A stretch of 64,000 bases of DNA from Faeciplasma sp964650705 (GTDB taxonomy: Bacteria; Bacillota; Clostridia; Oscillospirales; Ruminococcaceae): contig CAZYUJ010000003.1 of the NCBI GenBank assembly GCA_964650705.1, positions 124,001 to 188,000 on the forward strand. The letters are read 5' to 3'. Position numbers and translations under genes: made by a program. Below, one piece after another: positions 51,022 to 59,434 of the stretch; positions within the stretch are counted from its first letter, which is position 1; each line of letters starts with the position of its first letter. The notes beneath the pieces were generated by a model that worked only from the letters and a program-made list of their open reading frames with translations, was not told the origin of the DNA and made no database searches.

Positions 51022-52464
51022 ATGACAAAGAAAATAATAGCTTTGGCAACGGTGCTTTTAATGGTGTTTGCCCTTGTCGGATGCGGCGGCAATAAGCGTG
51101 AGATCGTTCAGCTCACTCTTTCCACCGAAGACTCTGAAGCGATCCTCGCAGCAGCAGGAATCACGCTCCCCGATGCTTCGGCTACAGCGGCAGCCAATAC
51201 CATAGTTAAGTGGTATTCTTGGTATGACGGTTTCCACAACTATGCGGAGGATGAGGTCATAAACACCGGCTTCTGGACCTTCCAGAACAAGTATAACTGT
51301 GACGTTCAGTGGGTCGAATGCACATACTCAAGCTATAGCGACGACCTCGCAAACCTTATTCTTTCGGGCAACTCCCCCGACTTCACACAGTCCGGCTCGG
51401 GTGTGTATCCCGGCTTGACACTACAGGGCTTCTTTGCTCCCGTTAACGACTATATCGACTATGACGATCCGCTTTGGGCGGGCGTTAAGGACTATGTATA
51501 TAACTACTGTGCTATCGGTGACAACGTATATTCAATGTGTACCGACATCGCTTTCGGTCAGGTAGTTGCATATAACCGCCGAGTTATGGACGAATGGGGC
51601 TTTGACGATCCCGCACAGCTCTATTATAATGATGAGTGGACTTGGGACGTATTCTATGAAATGTGCGTAGAATTCTCTGACCCCGACGAGGACAGATACG
51701 CTCTCGACGGCTGGAGCTTCACAAGCGGCATTATGGATTCCTCGGGCGCTGAGATCGTGTTCTATAACACGGAGACTGGCTTGTTTGAAACGAACGTTGA
51801 TGACCCGAGACTTGAAAGAGCCGCTAACGTTCTTTATGAACTCGCCAAGAACGAATGCGTATATCCTTGGTGGAACAACGGCTGGTCGTTAAGAAACGGC
51901 ACCGAGGGCGGAGGCATGAAGGAAGGCCTTTGTCTCTTCCACATAAGAGGTACTTATGTATTCACCGGCCCCGTTGAGGAAATGTCCAACATCTGGGGCG
52001 ATATTGCCGAAGGCGAATTGATGTTCTGTCCTGTTCCGAGAGATGCCAACGGCGACGGCAAGTATTATCTTAACTGCTCGCCCAACGGCTATGCTCTTGT
52101 AAAGGGCGGCACAAACCACGAAGGCGCAGCTCTGTTGGCAATGTGCGACCGCTTCAAGATCTTGGATCCTACGGTCATCTCTATTGACCGCCGTCAGCTC
52201 GAAGAGACCTATCTTTGGAATGAGGAAATGCTCCAAATGTGGGATACCTGCTACGAAATAGCAAACAACTCGGACGGCGTTATCTTCTCCTATAACTTCG
52301 GTGACAGGATCAACGGCTATGTTTCCAACTTCTATGATTCCGCACACGGCTCGTCGGTCTCTTCTTGGGCACAGCTCAAGGAAGCTAACCAGGAGGCTTT
52401 GGAATACTACGTTGATCAGCTCAATGTTACTATCCAAGAATTCATCGCAAAGGGCGATGAGTAA
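51022..52464 (+). CDS. Solute-binding-protein-like lipoprotein, array member 5
   Basis: A 480-residue paralogue (lipobox LVGC) with YNRRVMDEWGF, NDEWTWDVFYEMC and WSFTSGIMDSSGAEI in the variable region. The frame runs further upstream, but ATG at 51022 is preferred because GAGAGGA lies nine bases before it. It shares its promoter-proximal sequence with member 6. Confidence 0.82.
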   Translation: MTKKIIALATVLLMVFALVGCGGNKREIVQLTLSTEDSEAILAAAGITLPDASATAAANTIVKWYSWYDGFHNYAEDEVINTGFWTFQNKYNCDVQWVECTYSSYSDDLANLILSGNSPDFTQSGSGVYPGLTLQGFFAPVNDYIDYDDPLWAGVKDYVYNYCAIGDNVYSMCTDIAFGQVVAYNRRVMDEWGFDDPAQLYYNDEWTWDVFYEMCVEFSDPDEDRYALDGWSFTSGIMDSSGAEIVFYNTETGLFETNVDDPRLERAANVLYELAKNECVYPWWNNGWSLRNGTEGGGMKEGLCLFHIRGTYVFTGPVEEMSNIWGDIAEGELMFCPVPRDANGDGKYYLNCSPNGYALVKGGTNHEGAALLAMCDRFKILDPTVISIDRRQLEETYLWNEEMLQMWDTCYEIANNSDGVIFSYNFGDRINGYVSNFYDSAHGSSVSSWAQLKEANQEALEYYVDQLNVTIQEFIAKGDE

Positions 52465-52478
52465 TTCAAAACGCTATA

Positions 52479-52507
52479 ATGCACCTCGAAGGATCGGGGT
52501 GCATTTA
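52479..52507 (+). terminator. Terminator of array member 5
   Basis: ATGCACCTCGA and CGGGGTGCAT pair around a short loop, followed by TTATTA. Confidence 0.75.
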
Positions 52508-52630
52508 TTATTGCGCGAAGGCAGATGTGAGGCTGCCAAAAAATTGCGCGAACGCGCGAAAATTTTGAAAGGTTGAAAAAATCTTTGCATTCTGCATAAA
52601 AAAAGCATACTTTTTTGACTAAAACGCATA

Positions 52631-52660
52631 TTGAGGTTTCGGAGCAATATATGATAGAAT
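52631..52660 (+). promoter_or_regulatory. Promoter of array member 6
   Basis: TTGAGG and TAGAAT are separated by 18 bases. The upstream block is shared with member 5. Confidence 0.55.
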
Positions 52661-52733
52661 GTTAATGCTAATAATATAATGTGTTAAAACATTTAATGGA
52701 GCGTTAATACCGCTTCGGAAAGGAAATGATCAG

Positions 52734-54167
52734 ATGACAAAGAAAATTATTGCGTTGGCAATGGTACTTTTGATGGTATTCGTTCTTGTCGGATGCGGAG
52801 GAGACAGACGTGAGATCGTTAAGCTCACACTCTCCACTGAAGACGCAGAAGCTATCTTGGCAGCAGCCGGTATCACATTGCCTGATGCTGAGACCACACT
52901 TGCTTCGGGAACTACCATCAAGTTCCACAAGTGGACCGATGACTTCCACAACTATGACGAGGACGAAATCGTTAACACCGGTTATTGGACCTTCGCAGAA
53001 AAGTACGGATGCGAGATCGAATGGGTCGAATGTACATATGACGGCCGTTTTGACGACCTCGCAAACCTCATCCTGTCCGGAAACTCTCCCGACTTCACCA
53101 CCTGCTCTGTAACGACCTTCCCTTATTACTGCATTAAGGGCATGTTCATTTCAGTTGAGGAATACGTTGACTATGACGATCCCCTTTGGGTCGGCATGAA
53201 GAGCTTCTCTGAAAACTACTTCTCTATGGGCGGCAATCCTTACGCTATCATTACCGACGTTAAGGCTACCACTGTTTGTGCATACAACAGAAGAGTTATG
53301 GAAGAATGGGGCTATGACGATCCCGCTGAGCTCTATTATAATGATGAGTGGACATGGGACGTATTCTATGAAATGTGCGTAGACTTCTCTGATCCTGACG
53401 ATGACAGATATGCTCTTGACGGTTGGTACTGGAACCAGGCATTCGTTGACTCTACCGGCGTTACCATCGTTGCTATCAAGGACGGTCAGTTCGTTTCCGA
53501 CATCGACAATCCTTTGATCGAAACAGCTCAGGATTATATCTATAACCTCTCCAAGAACGAGTGCATCTATCCCAGATGGAACAACTCCTATGCTTGCCGT
53601 AACAACAGCACCGTAGGCGCCGGCATCAAGGAAGGTCTTTGCTTGTTCTATCCTGTTGAAAAGTGGGGCTTCACCGACACCGTTGAAAACATCAACCAGG
53701 TCTGGGGTGACATTGAAGCAGAAGAATTGATGTTCTGCCCGATGCCCAGAAGCGAAAACGGCGACGGCAACTATTACCTTGCTTCTCAGCCTTGCGGATA
53801 TCACATCATCTCCGGCGCATCTAACCCTGAGGGCGTAGCTCTTTATACTCAGTGCGAACGCTTCAAGATCCTCGACCCCACTGTTATCGACATCGACAGA
53901 AAGCAGCTCGAAGAGATCTATATGTGGACAGACGAAATGCTCCAGATGCTTGATATTTGCTACGAGATCGCAAACTCCAACTCTATCGTTAACTTCTCCA
54001 GCGGCTGTCAGAGCCAGCTCAAGTCTGCTATCTCGAACTGCATCGGCGGTACCTTGGGCAACAATCCCTCTACCTGGGCACAGCTTAAGGAACAGTATGG
54101 TGAACAGATCGAATATTACATCGAAGAACTCAATGCAATGTTCGCTGATCCTTCACTTGCAGCATAA
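52734..54167 (+). CDS. Solute-binding-protein-like lipoprotein, array member 6
   Basis: A 477-residue paralogue (lipobox LVGC) with NDEWTWDVFYEMC, DPDDDRYALDGWY and the variable segment WNQAFVDSTGVTIV. It lacks the PRD triplet of the other members, reading PMPRSENGDG. It is the last of the array. Its strong terminator is followed directly by a hairpin mosaic. Confidence 0.82.
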   Translation: MTKKIIALAMVLLMVFVLVGCGGDRREIVKLTLSTEDAEAILAAAGITLPDAETTLASGTTIKFHKWTDDFHNYDEDEIVNTGYWTFAEKYGCEIEWVECTYDGRFDDLANLILSGNSPDFTTCSVTTFPYYCIKGMFISVEEYVDYDDPLWVGMKSFSENYFSMGGNPYAIITDVKATTVCAYNRRVMEEWGYDDPAELYYNDEWTWDVFYEMCVDFSDPDDDRYALDGWYWNQAFVDSTGVTIVAIKDGQFVSDIDNPLIETAQDYIYNLSKNECIYPRWNNSYACRNNSTVGAGIKEGLCLFYPVEKWGFTDTVENINQVWGDIEAEELMFCPMPRSENGDGNYYLASQPCGYHIISGASNPEGVALYTQCERFKILDPTVIDIDRKQLEEIYMWTDEMLQMLDICYEIANSNSIVNFSSGCQSQLKSAISNCIGGTLGNNPSTWAQLKEQYGEQIEYYIEELNAMFADPSLAA

Positions 54168-54183
54168 TTGATATCTGAATCGG

Positions 54184-54215
54184 GATCCGCTCCTTTTTGG
54201 GGCGGATCTTTTTTT
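54184..54215 (+). terminator. Terminator of array member 6
   Basis: GATCCGCTCC and GGGGCGGATC form a 10-bp stem, with a TTTTTTT run after. Confidence 0.88.
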
Positions 54216-54228
54216 GCGTACAGCGTAA

Positions 54229-54366
54229 GGGCGAAGCCCGATGCGCGCCTTTGGCGCGCATCTGCCCCGACCGCGAGAGCGGTCGGGGAGCCGTTGCCCT
54301 TCGGGCAACGGCGGGGGCTTCGCCCCCTTCGGGCGCCGAGTGCCGCGAAAGCGGCGTGGGCGCCCG
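54229..54366. repeat. GC-rich mosaic of hairpins, copy 4
   Basis: Outer arms GGGCGAAGCCC (54229-54239) and GGGCTTCGCCC (54315-54325) pair. Interior hairpins are GATGCGCGCC with GGCGCGCATC, CCCCGACCGC with GCGGTCGGGG, and CCGTTGCCC with GGGCAACGG. A GCCGC/GCGGC hairpin inside GGGCGCC arms follows. It begins about 14 bases after the terminator of array member 6. Confidence 0.87.
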
Positions 54367-54432
54367 GATCCGCAAAGCCGGGGCATTTTCGCTGAATCCA
54401 GCGCATACCTTATATAAAAAGGAGGCGTTAGC

Positions 54433-54708
54433 ATGAGCGAACAGTGGCAAAGCGTTCATAATCTGATATTGGAGTCAAGGCGAAAGCTGTCGGTCTCGGG
54501 AGTCACCGATGCCGAAAGCTTCGACAGCGACTGTGTTTCGGTGTATACCGAGCTTGGCGAGCTGGTCATTCGGGGAAAAGGGCTCAAGGTCGGTGAAATA
54601 AATGTCGAAACGGGGGCGCTGACGGTGGAGGGCGATATCAGATCCATCGTTTACGGCGACAGGGACCGCAAGCGTAAGCTTGGCGTTTGGGGGAAGATCA
54701 CACGATGA
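54433..54708 (+). CDS. yabP: Sporulation protein YabP
   Basis: A 91-residue YabP-family protein (HNLILESRRKLSVSGVTDAE, then FDSDCVSVYTELGELVIRGK). In Bacillus it is required for a normal spore cortex. It overlaps yabQ by four bases and begins the yabP-yabQ-divIC-yabR cluster. Strong AAAGGAGGCG site. Confidence 0.92.
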   Translation: MSEQWQSVHNLILESRRKLSVSGVTDAESFDSDCVSVYTELGELVIRGKGLKVGEINVETGALTVEGDIRSIVYGDRDRKRKLGVWGKITR

Positions 54709-55112
54709 ATGACGTGACCCCTTTGCGTGAATTTTTCGGGACGTCGGCTGAGCTTCGGCTTTTCGGGCTCAGCATAATTCTCGGCGCCGTTTTGGGAAGC
54801 TTGTTTGACATCCTAAGAGCGCTCCGCCAAAGCATTAAGCACAGCGATGCGGCGGTGTTCATCGAGGATGCAGTTTTCTTCTCGCTGTTCGGTATATCCT
54901 TCTATAGCTTTTGTACTGAAATGTGTTCGGGAGCGCTGAGAGCGTTCGTTCTTTTCGGAATGTCCTCGGGCTTTTTGATCTATATCCTTCTTCCCGGCAG
55001 AGTTATAAAGGAAATTTTGGCTGTAAGTCTGTCAACAGTGGTGAAAATATGCAAAAGAATCGTGTCGGTTTTGTGCGGACTGCCGTTTTTTAAAACTGAG
55101 AAAGAAAATTAA
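54705..55112 (+). CDS. yabQ: Sporulation protein YabQ
   Basis: A 135-residue protein with about three membrane helices, matching YabQ, needed for spore cortex formation. The LGAVLGSLFDILRALRQ helix start is typical. It is coupled to yabP by ATGA. Confidence 0.88.
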   Translation: MNDVTPLREFFGTSAELRLFGLSIILGAVLGSLFDILRALRQSIKHSDAAVFIEDAVFFSLFGISFYSFCTEMCSGALRAFVLFGMSSGFLIYILLPGRVIKEILAVSLSTVVKICKRIVSVLCGLPFFKTEKEN

Positions 55113-55192
55113 CAAAATTGACCTTGCGCTGTTCTTGGGTTTTGTAGTATAATACATTGTGTGTTATTATCTTTTAGCAAGGAGGCGTAAAA

Positions 55193-55498
55193 ATGGCAAA
55201 AACCGAAAGAAAAAAGCGTTCGCATTTTGCGGACCTGTTTAAGCTTGCTGTTTTTACACTGGTTCTTGTATATGCCGTCGGTACAATAATTTCAACACAG
55301 GCTGACATTGCCGAACAAAAAGCAACTATCGAACGCCTGCAACAGGAGATCATTGAGACCAGACAGGAAAACGACGAATATTTGAGGATCCTCAACTCAA
55401 CGGATGAACGTGAATATATGCTCACCGTCGCAGTTGAACGCTTGGGATATGCCTATCCCAGAGAGACAAGATTCTATGCCAAACCGTCGGGGAAATAA
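55193..55498 (+). CDS. divIC: Septum formation initiator DivIC/FtsB-like protein
   Basis: A 101-residue protein with a basic N-terminus, one membrane helix (about residues 15-35), a coiled coil (about 40-68) and a C-terminal segment (AVERLGYAYPRETRFY) of the FtsB/DivIC type. It helps link early and late divisome proteins. The AAGGAGGCG site precedes the ATG. It lies between yabQ and the S1-domain gene, as in Bacillus. Confidence 0.9.
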   Translation: MAKTERKKRSHFADLFKLAVFTLVLVYAVGTIISTQADIAEQKATIERLQQEIIETRQENDEYLRILNSTDEREYMLTVAVERLGYAYPRETRFYAKPSGK

Positions 55499-55537
55499 AT
55501 AACACAAAAGATAGGGAAAGAGGAATTACAAATTAAT

Positions 55538-56095
55538 ATGCAACTCGAAGTCGGAAGCATCTTGGAAGGAAAAGTAACAGGAATATTGAAATTCGGCGCA
55601 TTTGTCGATCTCGGCGGCGGAAAGAGCGGAATGGTCCATATTTCGGAGGTTTCGAACACCTTCGTCAACGATATTAAGGACGTTTTGACTGTCGGACAAA
55701 CGGTAAAGGTCAAGGTCATGACCATTGCTGATGACGGCAAGATCAGCTTGTCAATAAAGAAGGCCATGCCTGCGCCCGAAAAGCCTATGAGAAACGGCGA
55801 TCATCAGAAAAAAGGTGATTTCAAACCGAAGCAGGATAGGTCGGAGCGTGTCACCGACAAGGATAAGGATTCAGCACCTGCGTATAGACGACCTGCTCCC
55901 AAAAAGCCCGTGAAGAAGGAAACCATCGACATTTCTGCGATCGAAAACGCAGAATATGCATATGAGCCGAAGAGCACGGTGACCGATGCAAACTTCGAGG
56001 ATATGCTTTCCAAGTTCAAGGCATCGAGTGAGGACAGAATGTCCGACCTTAAGCGCACGATGGACGTTAAAAAGCGCGGAAGAAGAGGCAAATAA
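55538..56095 (+). CDS. yabR: S1 RNA-binding domain protein YabR
   Basis: A 185-residue protein with an N-terminal S1 OB-fold (about residues 1-72: GSILEGKVTGILKFGAFVDL, then GKSGMVHISEVS). A charged, disordered middle is followed by a Ser/Asp-rich, Arg/Lys-rich C-terminus. Homologues sit after divIC. They are assumed to bind RNA. Confidence 0.88.
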   Translation: MQLEVGSILEGKVTGILKFGAFVDLGGGKSGMVHISEVSNTFVNDIKDVLTVGQTVKVKVMTIADDGKISLSIKKAMPAPEKPMRNGDHQKKGDFKPKQDRSERVTDKDKDSAPAYRRPAPKKPVKKETIDISAIENAEYAYEPKSTVTDANFEDMLSKFKASSEDRMSDLKRTMDVKKRGRRGK

Positions 56096-56107
56096 CGAAT
56101 ACATAAG

Positions 56108-56138
56108 CGCCCCTTTGATCTCAAGGGGCGATTTTTAT
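56108..56138 (+). terminator. Terminator of the yabP-yabR cluster
   Basis: GCGCCCCTTTGA and TCAAGGGGCG pair, followed by ATTTTTATT. The lipoprotein gene follows within 25 bases, so it may be separately transcribed or readthrough-dependent. Confidence 0.85.
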
Positions 56139-56162
56139 TCCCGAAAAAGAAAGGCAAACGAA

Positions 56163-56870
56163 ATGAAGATCTCGAAATCACTCCTTATTATAATAGTACT
56201 CGCCTTGACGGCAACCCTTTTCACAGGATGCTTGGCTGAGCCTGTCGCCGGCGAAGAGCTCATTTTGGCAGCTCGCAAAGAATACGTTTCGCTTAACTCC
56301 GCAAGAGTTGACGTTATAAATGATGAAACGGGCGAATCTGAGCAGATCTTCATTTTTAAATATGACGAGAAGGATATGATGACCTATTCCTATATCGGGA
56401 TCGGCGACGGCATCTATATCGCACAGTATAACAACGGCTATGAGCAGTTTACCGAAGAAAACGGCACCTATGACTTCGCTCAGACCGGAGATGAAAGCTT
56501 TGCGGCATATTCGCGCGACGTTCCATATCCCTATGCCGGTGAGGGGCTTATACTATTTTATAAGAGCGCTGTCAATAATGAGCTTTCCTATATAGCTTCA
56601 AACGAACAGGCTACGGAAGTTTGCCATGTTTATGACATCACGAAGCTCGGCGATACCGAAACCGTCGGTGAGATGACCGGCTTTACCGTCAAATATTACT
56701 TCGACGGTGAGGGGAATCTTTTATATTTGAAGGAAATAACCGACGTTACGCTTTCGGACGGAACTCAAAAGACATATTCCTATTCGATCTATATAACAGA
56801 GCGAAACGCTGTGGATAGTGTGCCGAATCTTGTGAACATACCAACTGTTGACGACGGCTCGATAGTATAA
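56163..56870 (+). CDS. Lipoprotein of unknown function
   Basis: A 235-residue predicted lipoprotein (signal peptide, lipobox FTGC) with a beta-rich mature part resembling LolA/LppX-type folds in pattern only (FKYDEKDMMTYSYIGIGDG, then VKYYFDGEGNLLYLKEITDV). No family is recognised. The ATG follows AAAGAAAGG. It is unlinked to the S10 operon, which follows after a long leader. Confidence 0.72.
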   Translation: MKISKSLLIIIVLALTATLFTGCLAEPVAGEELILAARKEYVSLNSARVDVINDETGESEQIFIFKYDEKDMMTYSYIGIGDGIYIAQYNNGYEQFTEENGTYDFAQTGDESFAAYSRDVPYPYAGEGLILFYKSAVNNELSYIASNEQATEVCHVYDITKLGDTETVGEMTGFTVKYYFDGEGNLLYLKEITDVTLSDGTQKTYSYSIYITERNAVDSVPNLVNIPTVDDGSIV

Positions 56871-56956
56871 ATTTATTGTGTGCAAATTGCACAAAAATGA
56901 AGCTGAAATTAAGCGAAAATTCTACGCACAAAAACTTAATAAAATGAGCAAAATGC

Positions 56957-56985
56957 TTGCAATCGCCCCGTTTATGTGGTATCAT
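56957..56985 (+). promoter_or_regulatory. Promoter of the S10 operon
   Basis: TTGCAA and TATCAT are separated by 17 bases, about 340 bases upstream of rpsJ. Confidence 0.6.
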
Positions 56986-56991
56986 AACCCT

Positions 56992-57322
56992 TGCGTGACT
57001 GCAAAAGATATGCGATGAAGCTGAAGGTTGCTGACGGTATGTCAGGTAATTTCGGCCGAGTATGTCCGATTTTAAACCGGGCGACTGTAAGAATGAACAC
57101 GGTATGTGCTTTTAGCATCTTGCGGACAGATGTGAAATTCTGTGGCGAAGAGTGCATAAATACTGCTGTGTCGTGCTGAGTCGAACCGAAAAACGAAAGT
57201 TTTTCGGTTTTTTAAATGGCTGGAGCACGAAACACACGGAAGCGTGTTAAAAAGACAGAAAGAGTTCGAAAACACCGAACTCAGCCCCTAAAAATCAAGG
57301 AAAATTTTAAGGAGGCGTTCAA
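56992..57322 (+). ncRNA. Long structured leader of the S10 operon with an internal terminator
   Basis: About 330 nt between the likely transcription start and rpsJ hold no gene. A perfect intrinsic terminator, AACCGAAAAAC with GTTTTTCGGTT and a GAAA loop, lies at 57184-57209 and is followed by T. This placement suggests attenuation of the operon, perhaps by a ribosomal protein (L4 in other bacteria). The upstream 190 nt may form the sensor, but no family is assigned. Confidence 0.7.
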
Positions 57323-57637
57323 ATGGCAGTCAATGAAAAAATCAGAATCAAGATCAAGGGCTATGAGCACTCGAATGTTGATGCAGCAGCAGCTAAGATC
57401 GTTGAAGCAGCTAAGAGAAGCGGCGCTAAGGTTTCCGGACCTATTCCGCTCCCTACTGACAGAGAGATCGTAACCATCCTTCGTGCAGTTCATAAGTATA
57501 AGGACAGCCGCGAGCAGTTCGAACTTAGAACTCACAAGAGACTCGTTGATGTTTTGCATCCCACAAACGACACAACAGCAGCTTTGCAGAATCTTGAACT
57601 TCCTGCTGGTGTAGACATCGTAATGGAAATCAAGTAA
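57323..57637 (+). CDS. rpsJ: 30S ribosomal protein S10
   Basis: A 104-residue S10 with the core IRIKIKGYEHSNVD and GPIPLPT. It binds 16S rRNA in the 30S head and also acts in antitermination with NusB. It begins the S10 operon behind AAGGAGGCG. Confidence 0.97.
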   Translation: MAVNEKIRIKIKGYEHSNVDAAAAKIVEAAKRSGAKVSGPIPLPTDREIVTILRAVHKYKDSREQFELRTHKRLVDVLHPTNDTTAALQNLELPAGVDIVMEIK

Positions 57638-57735
57638 TTTCCTAAAGAAATCACCGAGTGATTTCTCAGCGAATTAAGTCACACGACAGGTCACGTCGGA
57701 GAGATCCGACCAATAACCAATTAGGAGGAAACATA

Positions 57736-58371
57736 ATGAAGAAAGGTATCATCGGCAAGAAGATCGGCATGACCCAGATCTTCGACGAGACCGGCAAGGT
57801 AATTCCGGTATCGGTTATCGAGGCAGGTCCTTGCGTAGTAGTTCAGAAGAAGACCGCTGAAAACGACGGCTATGAAGCTGTTCAGCTCGGTTTCGGAGAC
57901 GCTACCGCAAAGAGCTTGAAGAAGCCTCTCACAGGTCATTTCAAGAAGGCAGACGTTGCCTTGAAGAAAACTCTTAAGGAATTCAGACTTGATGACATTT
58001 CCGCTCTCAATGTCGGCGACATCGTTAAGGCAGACATCTTTGCCGAAGGCGAATACGTTGACGTAAGCGGTATCAGCAAGGGTAAAGGATTTGCCGGCAC
58101 TATCAAGCGCTGGAACAACTCCAGAATCAAGGAAACCCACGGTTCGGGTCCTGTTCACCGCCACGCAGGTTCTATGGGCGCATGTTCTTCGCCTTCGAGA
58201 ATCTATAAGGGTAAGGGAATGCCCGGTCACTTGGGTGCTGAAAAGGTCACCATTCAGAACCTCACAGTTGTCAAGGTCGACGCAGAAAATAATCTTATCG
58301 CAGTTAAGGGCGCTATCCCCGGCCCTAAGAACGGTATCGTTACCGTAATCAACAGCGTTAAGAAGGCTTAG
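57736..58371 (+). CDS. rplC: 50S ribosomal protein L3
   Basis: A 211-residue L3. It opens with MKKGIIGKKIGMTQIFDE and contains the GKGFAGTIKRWN and GACSSPSRIYKGKGMPGHLG segments near the peptidyl transferase centre. ATG at 57736 follows AGGAGG. The frame extends upstream in an intergenic hairpin, so this start is preferred. Confidence 0.97.
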   Translation: MKKGIIGKKIGMTQIFDETGKVIPVSVIEAGPCVVVQKKTAENDGYEAVQLGFGDATAKSLKKPLTGHFKKADVALKKTLKEFRLDDISALNVGDIVKADIFAEGEYVDVSGISKGKGFAGTIKRWNNSRIKETHGSGPVHRHAGSMGACSSPSRIYKGKGMPGHLGAEKVTIQNLTVVKVDAENNLIAVKGAIPGPKNGIVTVINSVKKA

Positions 58372-58388
58372 TGGAAGGAGGAAGTACA

Positions 58389-59012
58389 ATGTCAAAGATT
58401 TCCGTTTATGATATTAAAGGCAATGTAGTTGCCGACACTGAGCTTAACGATGCAATTTGGGGCATCGAACCCAACGTTCCCGTTATGCACGCAATGGTAG
58501 TTAACTACCTCGCAAATCAGAGACAGGGCACACAGTCCACTCTTACAAGAACTGAAGTTTCCGGCGGCGGCAGAAAGCCTTGGAGACAGAAGGGCACAGG
58601 CCATGCAAGACAGGGTTCCACCAGATCTCCTCAGTGGACACACGGTGGCGTAGCTCTCGGTCCTAAGCCCCGCGACTACAGATATTCACTCAACAAGAAG
58701 GTTAGAAGACTTGCTATGAAGTCTGCACTTTCTACCAAGCTCGCTGACAACAACGTAGTTGTTCTCAACTCCATCGAGTTCGAAGCAATCAAGACCAAGA
58801 GCGTTTGCGAAATGCTCAAGGCTTTGAACGTTGAAGGCAAGGCACTCATCGTAATGCCCGAAGTTAACGAGACAGTTATTAAGAGCGCAAGAAACATTCC
58901 CGGCGTTAAGACTGCTTTGGTCAACACCTTGAATGTTTACGACATCCTCAACTATGACAAGTTCATCGTTGTTACCGATGCCGTTGCTAAGATTGAGGAG
59001 GTTTATTGCTAA
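58389..59012 (+). CDS. rplD: 50S ribosomal protein L4
   Basis: A 207-residue L4. The long loop GGGRKPWRQKGTGHARQGS lines the exit tunnel. In E. coli L4 also represses its own S10 operon. Its stop overlaps the rplW start (TAATG). Confidence 0.97.
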   Translation: MSKISVYDIKGNVVADTELNDAIWGIEPNVPVMHAMVVNYLANQRQGTQSTLTRTEVSGGGRKPWRQKGTGHARQGSTRSPQWTHGGVALGPKPRDYRYSLNKKVRRLAMKSALSTKLADNNVVVLNSIEFEAIKTKSVCEMLKALNVEGKALIVMPEVNETVIKSARNIPGVKTALVNTLNVYDILNYDKFIVVTDAVAKIEEVYC

Positions 59013-59308
59013 TGGTAAAGACTGCTCAAGATATCATCATCAAGCCCATCATCACCGAAGCTTCCATGGAAGACCTTCGTTCGGGCAAATACACCTTTAT
59101 GGTTGCTAAGACCGCTAACAAGATCGAAGTTAAGGACGCTGTTGAAGAGATCTTCGGCGTTAAGGTAGCAAAGGTCAACACAATGCACGTTCGCGGCAGA
59201 TCCCGCAGAATGGGCAAGTACGAGGGTAAGACTCCCGAGTGGAAAAAGGCAATCGTAACTCTTGCTGAGGGCTCCAAGACCATCGCATTCTTCGACGGCA
59301 TGATCTGA
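59012..59308 (+). CDS. rplW: 50S ribosomal protein L23
   Basis: A 98-residue L23 (DIIIKPIITEASMEDLRSGK). It forms part of the exit-tunnel site that docks trigger factor and SRP. ATG at 59012 shares its A with the rplD stop. A 126-base gap with a GGGAG/CTCCC hairpin follows. Confidence 0.96.
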   Translation: MVKTAQDIIIKPIITEASMEDLRSGKYTFMVAKTANKIEVKDAVEEIFGVKVAKVNTMHVRGRSRRMGKYEGKTPEWKKAIVTLAEGSKTIAFFDGMI

Positions 59309-59434
59309 TAGGATGCCTGCGGACAGTTTGAGCCGCACATTCCGGCAAAGAGAATTATGACTACTATATAAATAGTAAGTCGAACGTATGGGAGAATAAA
59401 CTCCCGCTAAAACAAAACAAGGAGTGAAACACAC

